NCBI GenBank assembly: GCA_029267175.1
Contig: JARIDJ010000057.1
Span: 1-36,518 of the forward strand
Origin: Psychrobacter sp.
GTDB lineage: Bacteria; Pseudomonadota; Gammaproteobacteria; Pseudomonadales; Moraxellaceae
Direction of reading: 5' to 3'
DNA: 36,518 nucleotides
Shown one piece after another: positions 13,716 through 22,788 of this stretch (position 1 is its first letter; the number at the start of each line of letters is the position of its first letter). Below the pieces are notes generated by a model that did no database searches, was not told the origin of the DNA, and was given only the letters and a program-made list of their open reading frames with translations. The position numbers were made by a program, and so were the translations under genes.

Positions 13716-16319
13716 TTAAGTCAACTGAGCGACGTTGATTTTATCCGCTTCTTCCGTATACGCATCCATACGATCAAAGTTCATGTACTTGTAGACTTCA
13801 TCGCCCATGCTGTTAAGCATACCCGCATACTGCTGATACTCGTCGTTGGTTGGCAGTTTGCCTAATACCGCAGCGACCGCAGCTAGCTCAGCTGACGCTA
13901 GATAAACGTTAGCGCCTTGACCTAAACGGTTCGGGAAGTTACGCGTAGAGGTGGACACGGCGGTAGATTTCGGCGCGATACGCGCTTGGTTACCCATACA
14001 TAGTGAACAACCTGGCATCTCAGTACGAGCGCCGGCTTGCGCGTAGATATTGTAATAGCCTTCTTCCATCAACTGGCGTGCATCCATCTTAGTTGGCGGC
14101 GCAATCCACAAACGAGTCTTAAGGCTACCTGCTGGTACGTCCTGCAAGAGTTTACCTGCAGCGCGGAAGTGACCGATGTTAGTCATGCACGAACCGATAA
14201 ACACTTCATCGATAGTGTCGCCTGCGACGTCAGCCAAAGTTTTGGCATCATCTGGATCGTTCGGGCAGCAAAGGATTGGCTCTTTGATCTCGCTCATATC
14301 GATAGTCATGTCGATGGCATATTCTGCGTCTTCGTCAGCACGCATTAGGCTTGGGGTCGCCAGCCACTCTTGCATCTGCTCGATACGGCGGCTGATAGTA
14401 CGCGCATCGCCATAGCCCTCGCTAATCATCCACTTAAGTAGCGTAATGTTTGAGTTTAGGTACTCAGTTACCGACTCTTCAGATAATGTGATAGTACAAC
14501 CCGCAGCACTACGCTCGGCTGACGCATCAGATAACTCAAACGCTTGCTCAGCGGTTAGATCTTCTAAGCCTTCAATCTCAAGGATACGGCCGTTGAACTC
14601 GTTGATTTTACCTTTTTTATCGACCGTCAAATAACCTTCTTTGATGGCTTGGTAAGGAATAGCATGGACCAAGTCACGTAGCGTGATACCAGGCTGACGC
14701 TCACCAACGAAACGGACACGGACGGATTCTGGCATATCAAGCGGCATAACCCCAGTCGCCGCAGCAAAAGCAACTAGACCAGAACCCGCTGGGAACGAAA
14801 TACCCATTGGGAAACGCGTGTGCGAGTCACCGCCAGTACCAACAGTATCTGGAAGAAGCATACGGTTCAGCCAGCTATGAATGATACCATCGCCTGGACG
14901 TAAGCTCACGCCGCCGCGGTTCATAATAAAGTCAGGTAGCGTGTGCTGAGTCTCAACGTCAACAGGCTTTGGATAAGCAGCGGTGTGACAAAAAGACTGC
15001 ATCACAAGATCCGCTTGGAAACCTAAACAAGCTAGATCTTTTAGCTCGTCACGGGTCATAGGACCTGTGGTGTCTTGCGAGCCGACCGTAGTCATCTTAG
15101 GCTCACAGTACATACCCGGACGCACACCTTCTAGGCCACAAGCTTTACCGACCATTTTTTGTGCTAGTGTAAAGCCTTTACTGGTATCAGCTGGCTCTTC
15201 AGGCTTTGCAAATACGTCTGAATGACCAAGACCCATGTATGCACGGGCACGGTTAGTCAGGCCACGACCTACGATAAGTGGAATACGGCCACCAGCACGA
15301 ACTTCATCAAGCAAAGTTGGCGAGTTTAATTTGAAAGTTGATAATACTTCATCAGAATCATGCTTAGTGATTTTGCCTTCATACGGATAGATATCAAAAA
15401 CATCGCCCATATCCAGCTTATCAACCGCTACTTTTTCGATTGGCAATGCGCCTGAATCTTCCATAGTATTGAAGAAGATAGGAGCGATGTTGTTACCCAG
15501 TACTAGACCACCGCCGCGTTTGTTTGGTACGTTCGGGATATCTTCGCCCATTAGCCACAGTACTGAGTTGGTGGCAGACTTACGGCTAGAGCCCGTACCG
15601 ACGACGTCGCCTACATAAGCAAGTGGATAGCCCTTTTCTTTTAGTGCCTCGATCTGCTTCATAGGACCAACAACGCCCTCTTCATCAGCCGTGATGCCGT
15701 CACGAGAGTTTTTGTGCATGGCAAGTGCGTGTAGAGGAATATCAGGACGGCTCCATGCGTCTTGAGCTGGAGACAAGTCGTCAGTGTTGGTTTCGCCCGT
15801 GACCTTAAACGTGGTGTAAGTGGTTTTTTCTGGTACCGCATCACGGTTCAAGAACCATTCGGCATCCGCCCAAGATTGCACTACTTCGCGAGCGATGTCA
15901 TTACCGGCTTCGGCCTTTTCAGTGACGTCATTAAACGCATCAAATACTAGCAAAGTCTTTTTCAAAGCTTCGGCAGCTTCTTGTGCTACATCGGCGTCAT
16001 CTAATGCTGCAACCAATGGCGCAACGTTATAGCCGCCTTGCATAGTGCCTAGGATTTCAACCGCTTTTTTCTTACTGATAAGTGGTGAGCTTGCTTCGCC
16101 TTTTACGATAGCCGCTAAGAATGCCGCTTTTACATAAGCCGCTTGGTCCACACCGGCTGGGATACGATTTTCTAGCAAGTTCATCAAGAACTCGTCTTCA
16201 CCTGCTGGTGGGTTTTTTAGTAGCTCGACCAATTCGGCGACTTGGTTTTCGCTAAGCGGTAGTGGTACTACTCCTAGCTGGGCACGTTCTTCGACATGTT
16301 TGCGATAAGCTTCTAACAT
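13716..16319 (-). CDS. acnB: Bifunctional aconitate hydratase B / 2-methylisocitrate dehydratase
   Basis: A cytosolic [4Fe-4S] enzyme of the TCA cycle (citrate to isocitrate) that also dehydrates 2-methylisocitrate-type substrates in propionate catabolism. 867 residues from the chosen start, nearly the length of E. coli AcnB (865), with close similarity throughout. Cluster cysteines are C711 (GSCMTNIGH), C771 and C774 ([10 protein letters not shown]). The AcnB-type N-terminal HEAT-like domain (about 1-160) and swivel domain precede the catalytic part. The frame is open to 16406, adding 29 residues, but [13 protein letters not shown] matches the usual AcnB start and GAGGAAAA sits 8 bases upstream of 16319, so the short form is chosen. 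Monocistronic, ending at a strong terminator. Confidence 0.97.
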   Translation of the reverse strand: MLEAYRKHVEERAQLGVVPLPLSENQVAELVELLKNPPAGEDEFLMNLLENRIPAGVDQAAYVKAAFLAAIVKGEASSPLISKKKAVEILGTMQGGYNVAPLVAALDDADVAQEAAEALKKTLLVFDAFNDVTEKAEAGNDIAREVVQSWADAEWFLNRDAVPEKTTYTTFKVTGETNTDDLSPAQDAWSRPDIPLHALAMHKNSRDGITADEEGVVGPMKQIEALKEKGYPLAYVGDVVGTGSSRKSATNSVLWLMGEDIPNVPNKRGGGLVLGNNIAPIFFNTMEDSGALPIEKVAVDKLDMGDVFDIYPYEGKITKHDSDEVLSTFKLNSPTLLDEVRAGGRIPLIVGRGLTNRARAYMGLGHSDVFAKPEEPADTSKGFTLAQKMVGKACGLEGVRPGMYCEPKMTTVGSQDTTGPMTRDELKDLACLGFQADLVMQSFCHTAAYPKPVDVETQHTLPDFIMNRGGVSLRPGDGIIHSWLNRMLLPDTVGTGGDSHTRFPMGISFPAGSGLVAFAAATGVMPLDMPESVRVRFVGERQPGITLRDLVHAIPYQAIKEGYLTVDKKGKINEFNGRILEIEGLEDLTAEQAFELSDASAERSAAGCTITLSEESVTEYLNSNITLLKWMISEGYGDARTISRRIEQMQEWLATPSLMRADEDAEYAIDMTIDMSEIKEPILCCPNDPDDAKTLADVAGDTIDEVFIGSCMTNIGHFRAAGKLLQDVPAGSLKTRLWIAPPTKMDARQLMEEGYYNIYAQAGARTEMPGCSLCMGNQARIAPKSTAVSTSTRNFPNRLGQGANVYLASAELAAVAAVLGKLPTNDEYQQYAGMLNSMGDEVYKYMNFDRMDAYTEEADKINVAQLT

Positions 16320-16584
16320 ATATAGTTTTCCTCGTCGGTCGATGATCAGCACATCACGAGGGTAGTCAGTATAACAGCCTGCGTCAATGTGCTTAATTGA
16401 ATACAAATATTGAATAATTAGTATGGCAATGATAGCCTAAAATGCTCAAAATGTTAATGGTTAGGGGCTAAAGCGCCTTGCATAGCCAACATTTATTAAA
16501 AAAATGGATGGTATAACTAAGCGGATTATTATCGCCTTATAACTACCTTTCAATTAATCGTCTAAGATTATCAGGAAAAGCCAT

Positions 16585-16980
16585 ATGGATAATGACTCAA
16601 ATTATGATAAAGGGCTAAAGATTCGTACCGAAGTTATGGGCGCAGCACATGTTGAGCGCTCTCTTAAGGGGGCAACCGCTTTTACTCAGCCTTTGCAGGA
16701 TTGGATCATTGAGCACACTTGGGGCAGCACTTGGCAAGACGACTCAATATTGCCACGCAAATACCGCTCATTAGTCACCTTGTCATTCTTAATCGCGCAA
16801 AAAAGCCCTAATGAGTTAAAAGGTCATATTCGCGGTGCTATCAACAATGGCGCAAGTGTCAGCGAGATTCGCGAAGTACTAATGCATAGCCTACCTTATT
16901 GCGGCGCGCCAACGACGCAAGAAGCCTTTCGGGCGGCTATTGAGGTATTTACTGAGATGGGTATTGATATTGAAAAATAA
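16585..16980 (+). CDS. Carboxymuconolactone decarboxylase family protein, PcaC-like
   Basis: 131 residues, a complete small CMD-fold protein of the AhpD/PcaC group. The N terminus (YDKGLKIRTEVMGAAHVERSL) and the core (GHIRGAINNGASVSEIREVL, then YCGAPTTQEAF) strongly recall 4-carboxymuconolactone decarboxylase of the beta-ketoadipate pathway. No other pca genes lie nearby, so the physiological role may differ, and I leave the symbol empty. It lacks the CxxC of peroxidase AhpD. AGGA lies about 8 bases before the ATG. It diverges from acnB. Confidence 0.85.
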   Translation: MDNDSNYDKGLKIRTEVMGAAHVERSLKGATAFTQPLQDWIIEHTWGSTWQDDSILPRKYRSLVTLSFLIAQKSPNELKGHIRGAINNGASVSEIREVLMHSLPYCGAPTTQEAFRAAIEVFTEMGIDIEK

Positions 16981-17091
16981 CAAATAATGGTCTCTAATAC
17001 TCCGCTAGTCTCCAAAACCGTCCAATCAGCTATTGAATTACTTTTATACTAGCTTCTTTGACGATAGCTAGATGATTACTAAAGCAAATTT

Positions 17092-17100
17092 TGCTATAAT
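17092..17100 (+). promoter_or_regulatory. Extended -10 promoter of lipA
   Basis: TGCTATAAT is a consensus extended -10 element. No good -35 box is seen at the expected distance, which extended -10 promoters do not need. Transcription would begin near 17107, about 100 bases before the preferred lipA start. Confidence 0.5.
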
Positions 17101-17207
17101 TGCTCGATAAAATCTAAGACTCACTACTATCAGATAATAAAATAAAACCCTTGTCTTATAAAGGTTTAGGCCTTGATACAAAGACAGTGAGGGTTAGGGA
17201 TAACTCT

Positions 17208-18254
17208 ATGAGCTCATTAGCTGTACAAACCCACGTTCCTGCTGCCAAAGCTAAGCCCAAAAAAGCCATTCAAGGCGAAAAGTTGCGCGGCTACGATAAG
17301 GTTGCCCGTATACCTATTAAGGTGATTCCTACTGTTGAGACTAAGCAAAAACCGGATTGGATACGAGTAAAGCTATCCTCCCCTGCGGAAGTGGCGCGTA
17401 TCAAAGCCAAACTACGCGAGCAAAAGCTCTATACCGTTTGCGAAGAAGCGGCCTGCCCCAATCTTGCGCAGTGCTTCTCTGATGGTACTGCTACCTTTAT
17501 GATTATGGGCGACATTTGTACCCGTCGCTGCCCGTTTTGTGATGTCGGTCACGGTCGCCCTAATGAGCTTGATAAGGATGAGCCGCGTCATACCGCTGAG
17601 ACTATTTTAGGTTTAGGGCTAAAATACGCGGTTATCACCTCGGTGGATCGCGACGATCTAAAGGACGGCGGCGCGCAGCATTTTGTCGAAGTATTGAATG
17701 AATCTAGAGCTTTGAGCCCTAATTGCTTAATTGAGATCCTAGTCCCTGATTTTCGTGGCCGTATGGATATAGCGCTCGATTTATTGACGGAGACCGCGCC
17801 GGATGTGTTTAACCACAATATCGAAACGGTGCCGCGCCTTTATAAAGCCTTCCGTCCGGGTTCTGACTATCAGCACTCCTTAGATTTGCTTAAACTCTAT
17901 AAAGAGCGTCGCCCTGATATCGCAACCAAGTGCGGGTTTATGGTGGGTCTTGGTGAGACTGAAGAAGAGGTTTACGCGCTACTTGATGATCTAAAAGCCC
18001 ATGATGTCGATATGATTACCATAGGTCAGTACTTGCAGCCGAGTAAGGATCATGCGCCAGTCGATCGTTACGTGCATCCTGATGAGTTTCAGCGCTACAT
18101 GGATTATGGCAAAAAGATTGGCTTCTTTAGCATTTGGGCCGGTCCTATGGTGCGCTCAAGCTACTTTGCCGATCGTCAATACTATGGCGAGGACTGTCCT
18201 GCGCCAGTTCGTAGCAAAAAAGCGCTTGCAGCGGAAGGTAAATTAGGCTGCTAA
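17208..18254 (+). CDS. lipA: Lipoyl synthase
   Basis: A radical-SAM enzyme that inserts two sulfurs into protein-bound octanoyl groups to make the lipoyl cofactor of pyruvate and 2-oxoglutarate dehydrogenases. Both [4Fe-4S] sites are intact: auxiliary C78, C83 and C89 ([12 protein letters not shown]), and SAM-cluster C104, C108 and C111 (CTRRCPFC). The C-terminal RSSY motif that ligates the auxiliary cluster is present. An upstream TTG at 17151 is in frame, but AGGGA precedes the ATG at 17208 and the longer form adds an unusual N terminus, so 348 residues is preferred. That is still about 27 longer than E. coli LipA, as a basic N-terminal tail. lipB is not in the window. A strong terminator follows. 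Confidence 0.96.
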   Translation: MSSLAVQTHVPAAKAKPKKAIQGEKLRGYDKVARIPIKVIPTVETKQKPDWIRVKLSSPAEVARIKAKLREQKLYTVCEEAACPNLAQCFSDGTATFMIMGDICTRRCPFCDVGHGRPNELDKDEPRHTAETILGLGLKYAVITSVDRDDLKDGGAQHFVEVLNESRALSPNCLIEILVPDFRGRMDIALDLLTETAPDVFNHNIETVPRLYKAFRPGSDYQHSLDLLKLYKERRPDIATKCGFMVGLGETEEEVYALLDDLKAHDVDMITIGQYLQPSKDHAPVDRYVHPDEFQRYMDYGKKIGFFSIWAGPMVRSSYFADRQYYGEDCPAPVRSKKALAAEGKLGC

Positions 18255-18292
18255 TAGTTATTCTATAAAGTTGTTTATGAATGATTAATAGC

Positions 18293-18325
18293 AAAAAAAG
18301 GAGACCTAGCAAGGTCTCTTTTTTT
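18293..18325 (+). terminator. Rho-independent terminator of lipA
   Basis: GAGACC (18301-18306) and GGTCTC (18313-18318) form a stem with a 6-base loop. It is extended by an A run upstream pairing with the T run 18319-18325. Textbook form. Confidence 0.88.
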
Positions 18326-18464
18326 GTCTAAATGATCAGCAGCTCTACTTAAAGCCAATATTATGAGACACTCAGAAAATGTTATATTTCGCTTTAATGA
18401 ATTTCGAGAATAAACATAGCTAACTTTCTTCTTATAACTTTATTTTAACAAAAAGGATTGATCG

Positions 18465-18938
18465 ATGAGCAAACAATTTACTCCGCAAGAAGGCTCTTGT
18501 TCTTGCTGTAGCAATACCTACCTGATTAACAACACGCCGATTGCTCGCTTTATCTGTCATTGTACTATTTGTCAGGAATACACCGGCCAAGCTTATAACG
18601 ATATCACCGTTTTAATTAAGCCAGATGTCAGTGAGCTAAAGCTAATGCGTACTAAGTTTCGCCGCTGGAAACTACCACCAAATATAAGCCGTGGACTTTG
18701 CAAAAGCTGCAATAAACCTAGTATAGAGATGGCAATGGGCGGCAATCTGCTATTAGTAACTACTAGCAATTATGCTGATGCAGCGGCACTACCAGAACCT
18801 AGTATGCATCTGTTTTATAATCGCCGTGTCGCAGATATAGACGATGAGCTGCCTAAATACAAAGGCTTTGCACAAAGTCAGGCGATGATCGTCAAAGCAT
18901 TGGCTCAGGGTTTATATAATAGATTCTCTAAACGCTAG
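18465..18938 (+). CDS. GFA (glutathione-dependent formaldehyde-activating enzyme)/CENP-V-fold protein
   Basis: 157 residues with the zinc-ligand pattern of the GFA family: C12 and C14; C31, C33 and C36 in FICHCTIC; C79 and C82 in LCKSC. The fold is a beta-tent around structural zinc. The founding Gfa speeds the glutathione-formaldehyde adduct, but most family members have no proven substrate and that activity has been questioned, so no symbol is given. AAGGA lies before the ATG. It stands alone after the lipA terminator and is convergent with the flavoprotein gene at 18999. Confidence 0.83.
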   Translation: MSKQFTPQEGSCSCCSNTYLINNTPIARFICHCTICQEYTGQAYNDITVLIKPDVSELKLMRTKFRRWKLPPNISRGLCKSCNKPSIEMAMGGNLLLVTTSNYADAAALPEPSMHLFYNRRVADIDDELPKYKGFAQSQAMIVKALAQGLYNRFSKR

Positions 18939-18998
18939 TGGTAGTAGCTTTATAAGCTTTTAGTTAAAAAGGACTGTGTCAATTCAATCGTCTAATGT

Positions 18999-21170
18999 CT
19001 AACTGCGTTTAAACCGATGATACCTCTTTACCCATTTAAGTAGTTTCTCTGGCGCATGATTGCGTTTCCACTCGCCTGCCGCGTACTTATTCGCCTCACT
19101 CATGGTCGGATAAGTATGGATAGTGCCGAGGATTTTATTAAGGCCAAGATTATGTTTCATCGCTAAGACATATTCAGCCAACAGCTCGCCAGCATGACTG
19201 CCAACGATAGTCACGCCCAGTATCTTATCTTTATTAGGCACAGTCAGCACCTTTACCCAGCCTGTCGCTTGGCTTTCAGTTATGGCGCGATCCAAATCGC
19301 TAATATCATAGCGCGTCACTTCAAACTTAATTTCTTGCTCATGAGCCTCAGTCTCACTAAGTCCAACGCGAGCAATTTCAGGATCAATAAAAGTGACCCA
19401 AGGAATCACTCGATAGTCGACTTTGAACTTTTTTAGACCGCCAAATAAGCTATTGACCGCCGCATACCAAGCTTGATGGGAGGCTACATGAGTGAACTGA
19501 TAGGGGCCTGCGACATCACCCGCTGCTAAAATATTAGGAAACTTGGTTTCTAAGTAGTCGTTAGTGACGATAGTACCGCCGGTATCAAGAGTATCAATGC
19601 CTAAATTCTCAAGACCATAACCCGTAGTCCGCGCTTGCCGACCAACCGCAATAATCAAGGCATCAAACTCAATAGTCGTCTCACCCCCTTGCTTATCTTT
19701 CACCGTCAAACTTTGTACCGCACTATTAATATCGTCACGCGTACAACGTATAGCATCGTGATTGAGTAATACGTTTACGCCGTCCGCCTCTAGACAGTCT
19801 TTAGCATACTCTGCCACTTCCGGATCTTCTTTTTTTAGCAGCCGACTACCGCGCTCTATCTGCGTGACATTAGAGCCTAAACGCGCAAAAGCTTGTGACA
19901 ACTCGCAGCCGATAGGACCGCCACCGATTATAACCAAGCGTTTAGGCGGCGACTGTTGATGGCTAAGCTTTTGCCAAAGAGTATCACTAGTCAAATAGTC
20001 GACGTTTTCTAACCCATCGATAGGCGGTATGAAAGGTCGGCTACCGGCAGCGATAACGATATTACGAGTCGTCAGCTGCTGCACTTGACCATTATTATCC
20101 TTAATCTCTACTGTCCACGGATTAACGATCGTGGCGTAGCCTTTGATAACCTCTACCCCAAGTCCGCTATAGCGCTCAACGCTGTCATTAGGTTCTATCT
20201 TTTTTATGATGCGCTGTATGCGGCTCATTACTGATTTAAAGTCGTAATTGACCTCGACATTTTGTAACCCGTAGTCTGCACCATGACGCATATGATGAGC
20301 AACTTTGGCACTTTTTATCAGTGATTTACTCGGTACGCAGCCATAATTTAAGCAGTCGCCGCCCATTTTATTAGCTTCAACTAGTGTCACTTTAGCTTTG
20401 ACGGTAGCGGCGATATAAGCAGAGACTAGCCCGCCTGCTCCTGCGCCAATCACTACCATATTGCGATCAAAGGATTTGGGCTTATGCCAGCCTTTGTAGA
20501 CTTGCTGAGCTTTGTACCAATCGAGGGCTTTTTTGGCCAATAATGGAAATATCGCTAGCAGCGCAAAGGAGCCTAATAATGCAGGCGAAATAATATCACC
20601 AAGGCTCTCAATCTGCGCCAGTTGTACGCCAGCATTGACGTAGACAAAAGTGCCAGCTAGCATGCCGAGTTGACTGACCCAGTAATAAGTCCAAGCCTTA
20701 ATAGTCGTCAAACCCATCAAAATATTAACCAAAAAAAATGGAAATATCGGCAATAAGCGCACGGTAAATAAATAGAAGCCACCATCTTTTGCTATACCGT
20801 CATTGATACTTTTGAGCTTACTAGCAAACCTAGTTTGGAAGCTATCGCGAAACAAAAAGCGTGCGGCCAAAAAGGCAAATAGCGCGCCAATGCTCGAAGC
20901 AAAAGAGGCCAGTAATAAGCCCCACCATAGGCCAAACAAAGCGCCAGCTAACAAAGTCATAATAGCCGCGCCTGGCAATGAAAAGGCGGCGACAAGCACA
21001 TAAGCCAAAAAGAACAAGCCGCCTACTAATAGCGGCGATTCATCACGCCACTCATAAAACTGCGATAGACGCGCTTGAATACCTTGTAAGGTTAATAAGT
21101 CATCAAAGCCAAAGAAGAAAAACCCGGCAATGACTAAGATGACGACTAGGACAATTAAGATCTTTTTCAT
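18999..21170 (-). CDS. VTT (TVP38/DedA-like) membrane domain fused to a mercuric-reductase-like flavoprotein
   Basis: 723 residues. The N-terminal 230 residues are membrane-spanning, with the VTT/SNARE-associated core (SLPGAAIMTLLAGALFG and RLLPIFPFFLVN). From about 238 a class-I pyridine nucleotide-disulfide oxidoreductase begins: FAD Rossmann GAGAGG, redox pair C273/C278 in CLNYGCVPS, NAD(P) loop IGGGPIGCE, second FAD motif NILAAGDV, and the dimerisation domain with catalytic HTYPTMSE. It lacks the N-terminal heavy-metal domain of MerA and the C-terminal vicinal cysteines that bind Hg2+, so mercury reduction is unlikely. It probably transfers electrons from NAD(P)H to an unknown disulfide or quinone-like acceptor at the inner membrane. 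Such fusions exist in other proteobacteria; the function is not known to me. Confidence 0.9.
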   Translation of the reverse strand: MKKILIVLVVILVIAGFFFFGFDDLLTLQGIQARLSQFYEWRDESPLLVGGLFFLAYVLVAAFSLPGAAIMTLLAGALFGLWWGLLLASFASSIGALFAFLAARFLFRDSFQTRFASKLKSINDGIAKDGGFYLFTVRLLPIFPFFLVNILMGLTTIKAWTYYWVSQLGMLAGTFVYVNAGVQLAQIESLGDIISPALLGSFALLAIFPLLAKKALDWYKAQQVYKGWHKPKSFDRNMVVIGAGAGGLVSAYIAATVKAKVTLVEANKMGGDCLNYGCVPSKSLIKSAKVAHHMRHGADYGLQNVEVNYDFKSVMSRIQRIIKKIEPNDSVERYSGLGVEVIKGYATIVNPWTVEIKDNNGQVQQLTTRNIVIAAGSRPFIPPIDGLENVDYLTSDTLWQKLSHQQSPPKRLVIIGGGPIGCELSQAFARLGSNVTQIERGSRLLKKEDPEVAEYAKDCLEADGVNVLLNHDAIRCTRDDINSAVQSLTVKDKQGGETTIEFDALIIAVGRQARTTGYGLENLGIDTLDTGGTIVTNDYLETKFPNILAAGDVAGPYQFTHVASHQAWYAAVNSLFGGLKKFKVDYRVIPWVTFIDPEIARVGLSETEAHEQEIKFEVTRYDISDLDRAITESQATGWVKVLTVPNKDKILGVTIVGSHAGELLAEYVLAMKHNLGLNKILGTIHTYPTMSEANKYAAGEWKRNHAPEKLLKWVKRYHRFKRS

Positions 21171-21437
21171 AAACGACTATTGTCTTTTTGGGGAGGGATA
21201 AGTGAAAACGAGCAGTTTATATCTATGTATAGCATGGTAAGTTGAGCGGCTTGATAATGGATTTAAAGTCACTTAGCAACCTAATGCATGTCACATTATT
21301 CGCATTATTATTGATTATAGTCTAATCAATCAATAGCTAAATTCAAGTTTAACTAATCAATGATACGGTATTATGTCACCAATATTTTTATTAAAAAGTG
21401 GTAATAATAATTAGCGGCTGTTGAATTTATAAAATTT
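21171..21437. other. Intergenic region upstream of the VTT-flavoprotein gene with a TTGATTA dyad
   Basis: No gene. A perfect inverted repeat TTGATTA (21311-21317), 5-base spacer, TAATCAA (21323-21329) lies about 140 bases upstream of the start at 21170. A third partial copy, TAATCAAT, occurs at about 21354-21361. It could be an operator or a weak hairpin downstream of the other flavoprotein gene. Confidence 0.35.
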
Positions 21438-22583
21438 TTACTTTTTATTGACAAAACGCTTATCAATATACTTTTTAAGCGCCCAAACCCAGCGACCTTG
21501 CACACTGTATCTGCCCCAACTACCGATAGCGTATTTATCACCGCAAGATAATAGATATAGCGTACGATTTTTGGGCTGATAACTCTTTAGAGGTTTGCCT
21601 GCTAGATAAGCTAACAGATTATCCGCTGCTACCGCGCCGCCAAATACCGCATGGACACCTGAGTGCGCCATATCGCGATCGACGCGGCTGCAGACATCAC
21701 CAACGGCAAACACATTGGCATGTGAGATACTTTGCTGATAGCTATTGACGGCAATAAAGCCATTCTCTACCGTTGCCAAATTGCTATGCTCGCTCCAAGC
21801 TGAACCCATAACGCCAGTCGCGGCAATGACTGCATTCACAGGCAAGCTTTGCTTAGTCGTTAGCAGCTGCTCATTCGTTAAGCTCTCAGCACGCTCATAG
21901 ATAATATCAATATTATGACGCTGCAGTTGTTTAATGACGCGAGACTTGAAACCTTGAGCAAAGTCAGAGAGTAGCTGCTCACCGCAGACTAGATAAGCTT
22001 GATGCTTAGGACTGATTTGCTGTAAGGCAAACTGCGCTGCCATGACGAGCTCTGCCGCCGCCGCTCCTGCGCCAACTACTGCTAGCTTATACTGATCCGC
22101 TTGCTTAGCCTCTTGTAAGATTTGTTGCCACTGCAAAACGAAGTTAGCTAATGGACGCACGGGGACAACCTTAACATGATTATCATCAGCTTTTTCAGCC
22201 TCTGAAACATCAGATTTTAGCCAGTGCAAGTCCGTGTCAGCGCCAGTGTTTAATGATAAAACCTGATAATCAAGCGCCTCATCTTTGCTAGTTAATACAG
22301 TCTGCGTCTCAGCATCAACCGCTATTATAGGCTGCTGCAATAACGATACTTCGGCACGTCTGCATAGCTCAATCATGTCGATAGTTATCTCAGCAAGGTT
22401 ATAATGCCCTGCCATCCAGCCGGGCAACATCCCTGAATAAAGCGTTTGCGGCTGCTCAGTTATCAAAGTAATAGCGACATCTTTTAGCGGCTTATCGCTA
22501 AGACGACGCAATAGGCCAATATGCGCATGACCTCCGCCAGCTAATAGTAGATGTTTAGCTCGTTTGACTGCTGTATTTTTCAT
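21438..22583 (-). CDS. NAD(P)/FAD-dependent oxidoreductase, TIGR03169-like (SelD-associated type)
   Basis: 381 residues. LLLAGGGHAHIGLLRRL (residues 11-27) is the FAD-binding start, with the GGGHAH variant typical of the NDH-2-like family that is fused N-terminally to SelD in some bacteria. TLYSGMLPGWMAGHY (about 47-61) and the C-terminal SWGRYSVQGRWVWALKKYIDKRF are further family marks; FAVGDVCS is the second FAD motif. No SelD domain is attached and no selD gene is visible. There is no CxxxxC redox pair, so it is probably an NADH:quinone-type or sulfide-quinone-like reductase. That is inferred from fold family. It lies 267 bases upstream of the VTT-flavoprotein gene on the same strand. Confidence 0.82.
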   Translation of the reverse strand: MKNTAVKRAKHLLLAGGGHAHIGLLRRLSDKPLKDVAITLITEQPQTLYSGMLPGWMAGHYNLAEITIDMIELCRRAEVSLLQQPIIAVDAETQTVLTSKDEALDYQVLSLNTGADTDLHWLKSDVSEAEKADDNHVKVVPVRPLANFVLQWQQILQEAKQADQYKLAVVGAGAAAAELVMAAQFALQQISPKHQAYLVCGEQLLSDFAQGFKSRVIKQLQRHNIDIIYERAESLTNEQLLTTKQSLPVNAVIAATGVMGSAWSEHSNLATVENGFIAVNSYQQSISHANVFAVGDVCSRVDRDMAHSGVHAVFGGAVAADNLLAYLAGKPLKSYQPKNRTLYLLSCGDKYAIGSWGRYSVQGRWVWALKKYIDKRFVNKK

Positions 22584-22593
22584 AAGTTTCTTA

Positions 22594-22626
22594 CTATTAG
22601 TTCGTTATTGGTTCATTATTGGTTCG
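22594..22626. repeat. Three 11-bp tandem repeats just upstream of the oxidoreductase start
   Basis: CTATTAGTTCG, TTATTGGTTCA and TTATTGGTTCG follow one another without gap. They end 11 bases before the minus-strand ATG at 22583, so they lie in its leader or promoter. The 11-base period is close to one DNA helical turn. Confidence 0.7.
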
Positions 22627-22681
22627 TTTAGTATCTGCTAAATCATTATTGAAGCTAACGACCTGGTAAATAAAATAACAT

Positions 22682-22716
22682 TGACCCTGTAGGTCATTGT
22701 GGTTAAATTGGTAACC
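22682..22716. promoter_or_regulatory. Two adjacent dyads in the divergent region (candidate operators)
   Basis: TGACC-N5-GGTCA (22682-22696) is followed by GGTTA-N6-TAACC (22701-22716). Both are perfect 5-base dyads lying between the divergent oxidoreductase and amidohydrolase genes. TTGACC at 22681-22686 could also act as a -35 box. No regulator is identified. Confidence 0.35.
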
Positions 22717-22788
22717 ATGATATTTTTAAGCTAATTTATTTAGAGCTTTATCGCTCTTTTAACCCTCGCCCGCTACTAAGGAGCCTTA

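Noticed and set aside
14037..14634. Several plus-strand open frames inside acnB
   Set aside because: They are antisense shadows of a highly conserved gene, with no ribosome sites or family features.
18999..21170. Mercuric reductase (merA)
   Set aside because: The redox pair is present, but the N-terminal metal-binding domain and the C-terminal cysteine pair are missing, and there are no other mer genes.
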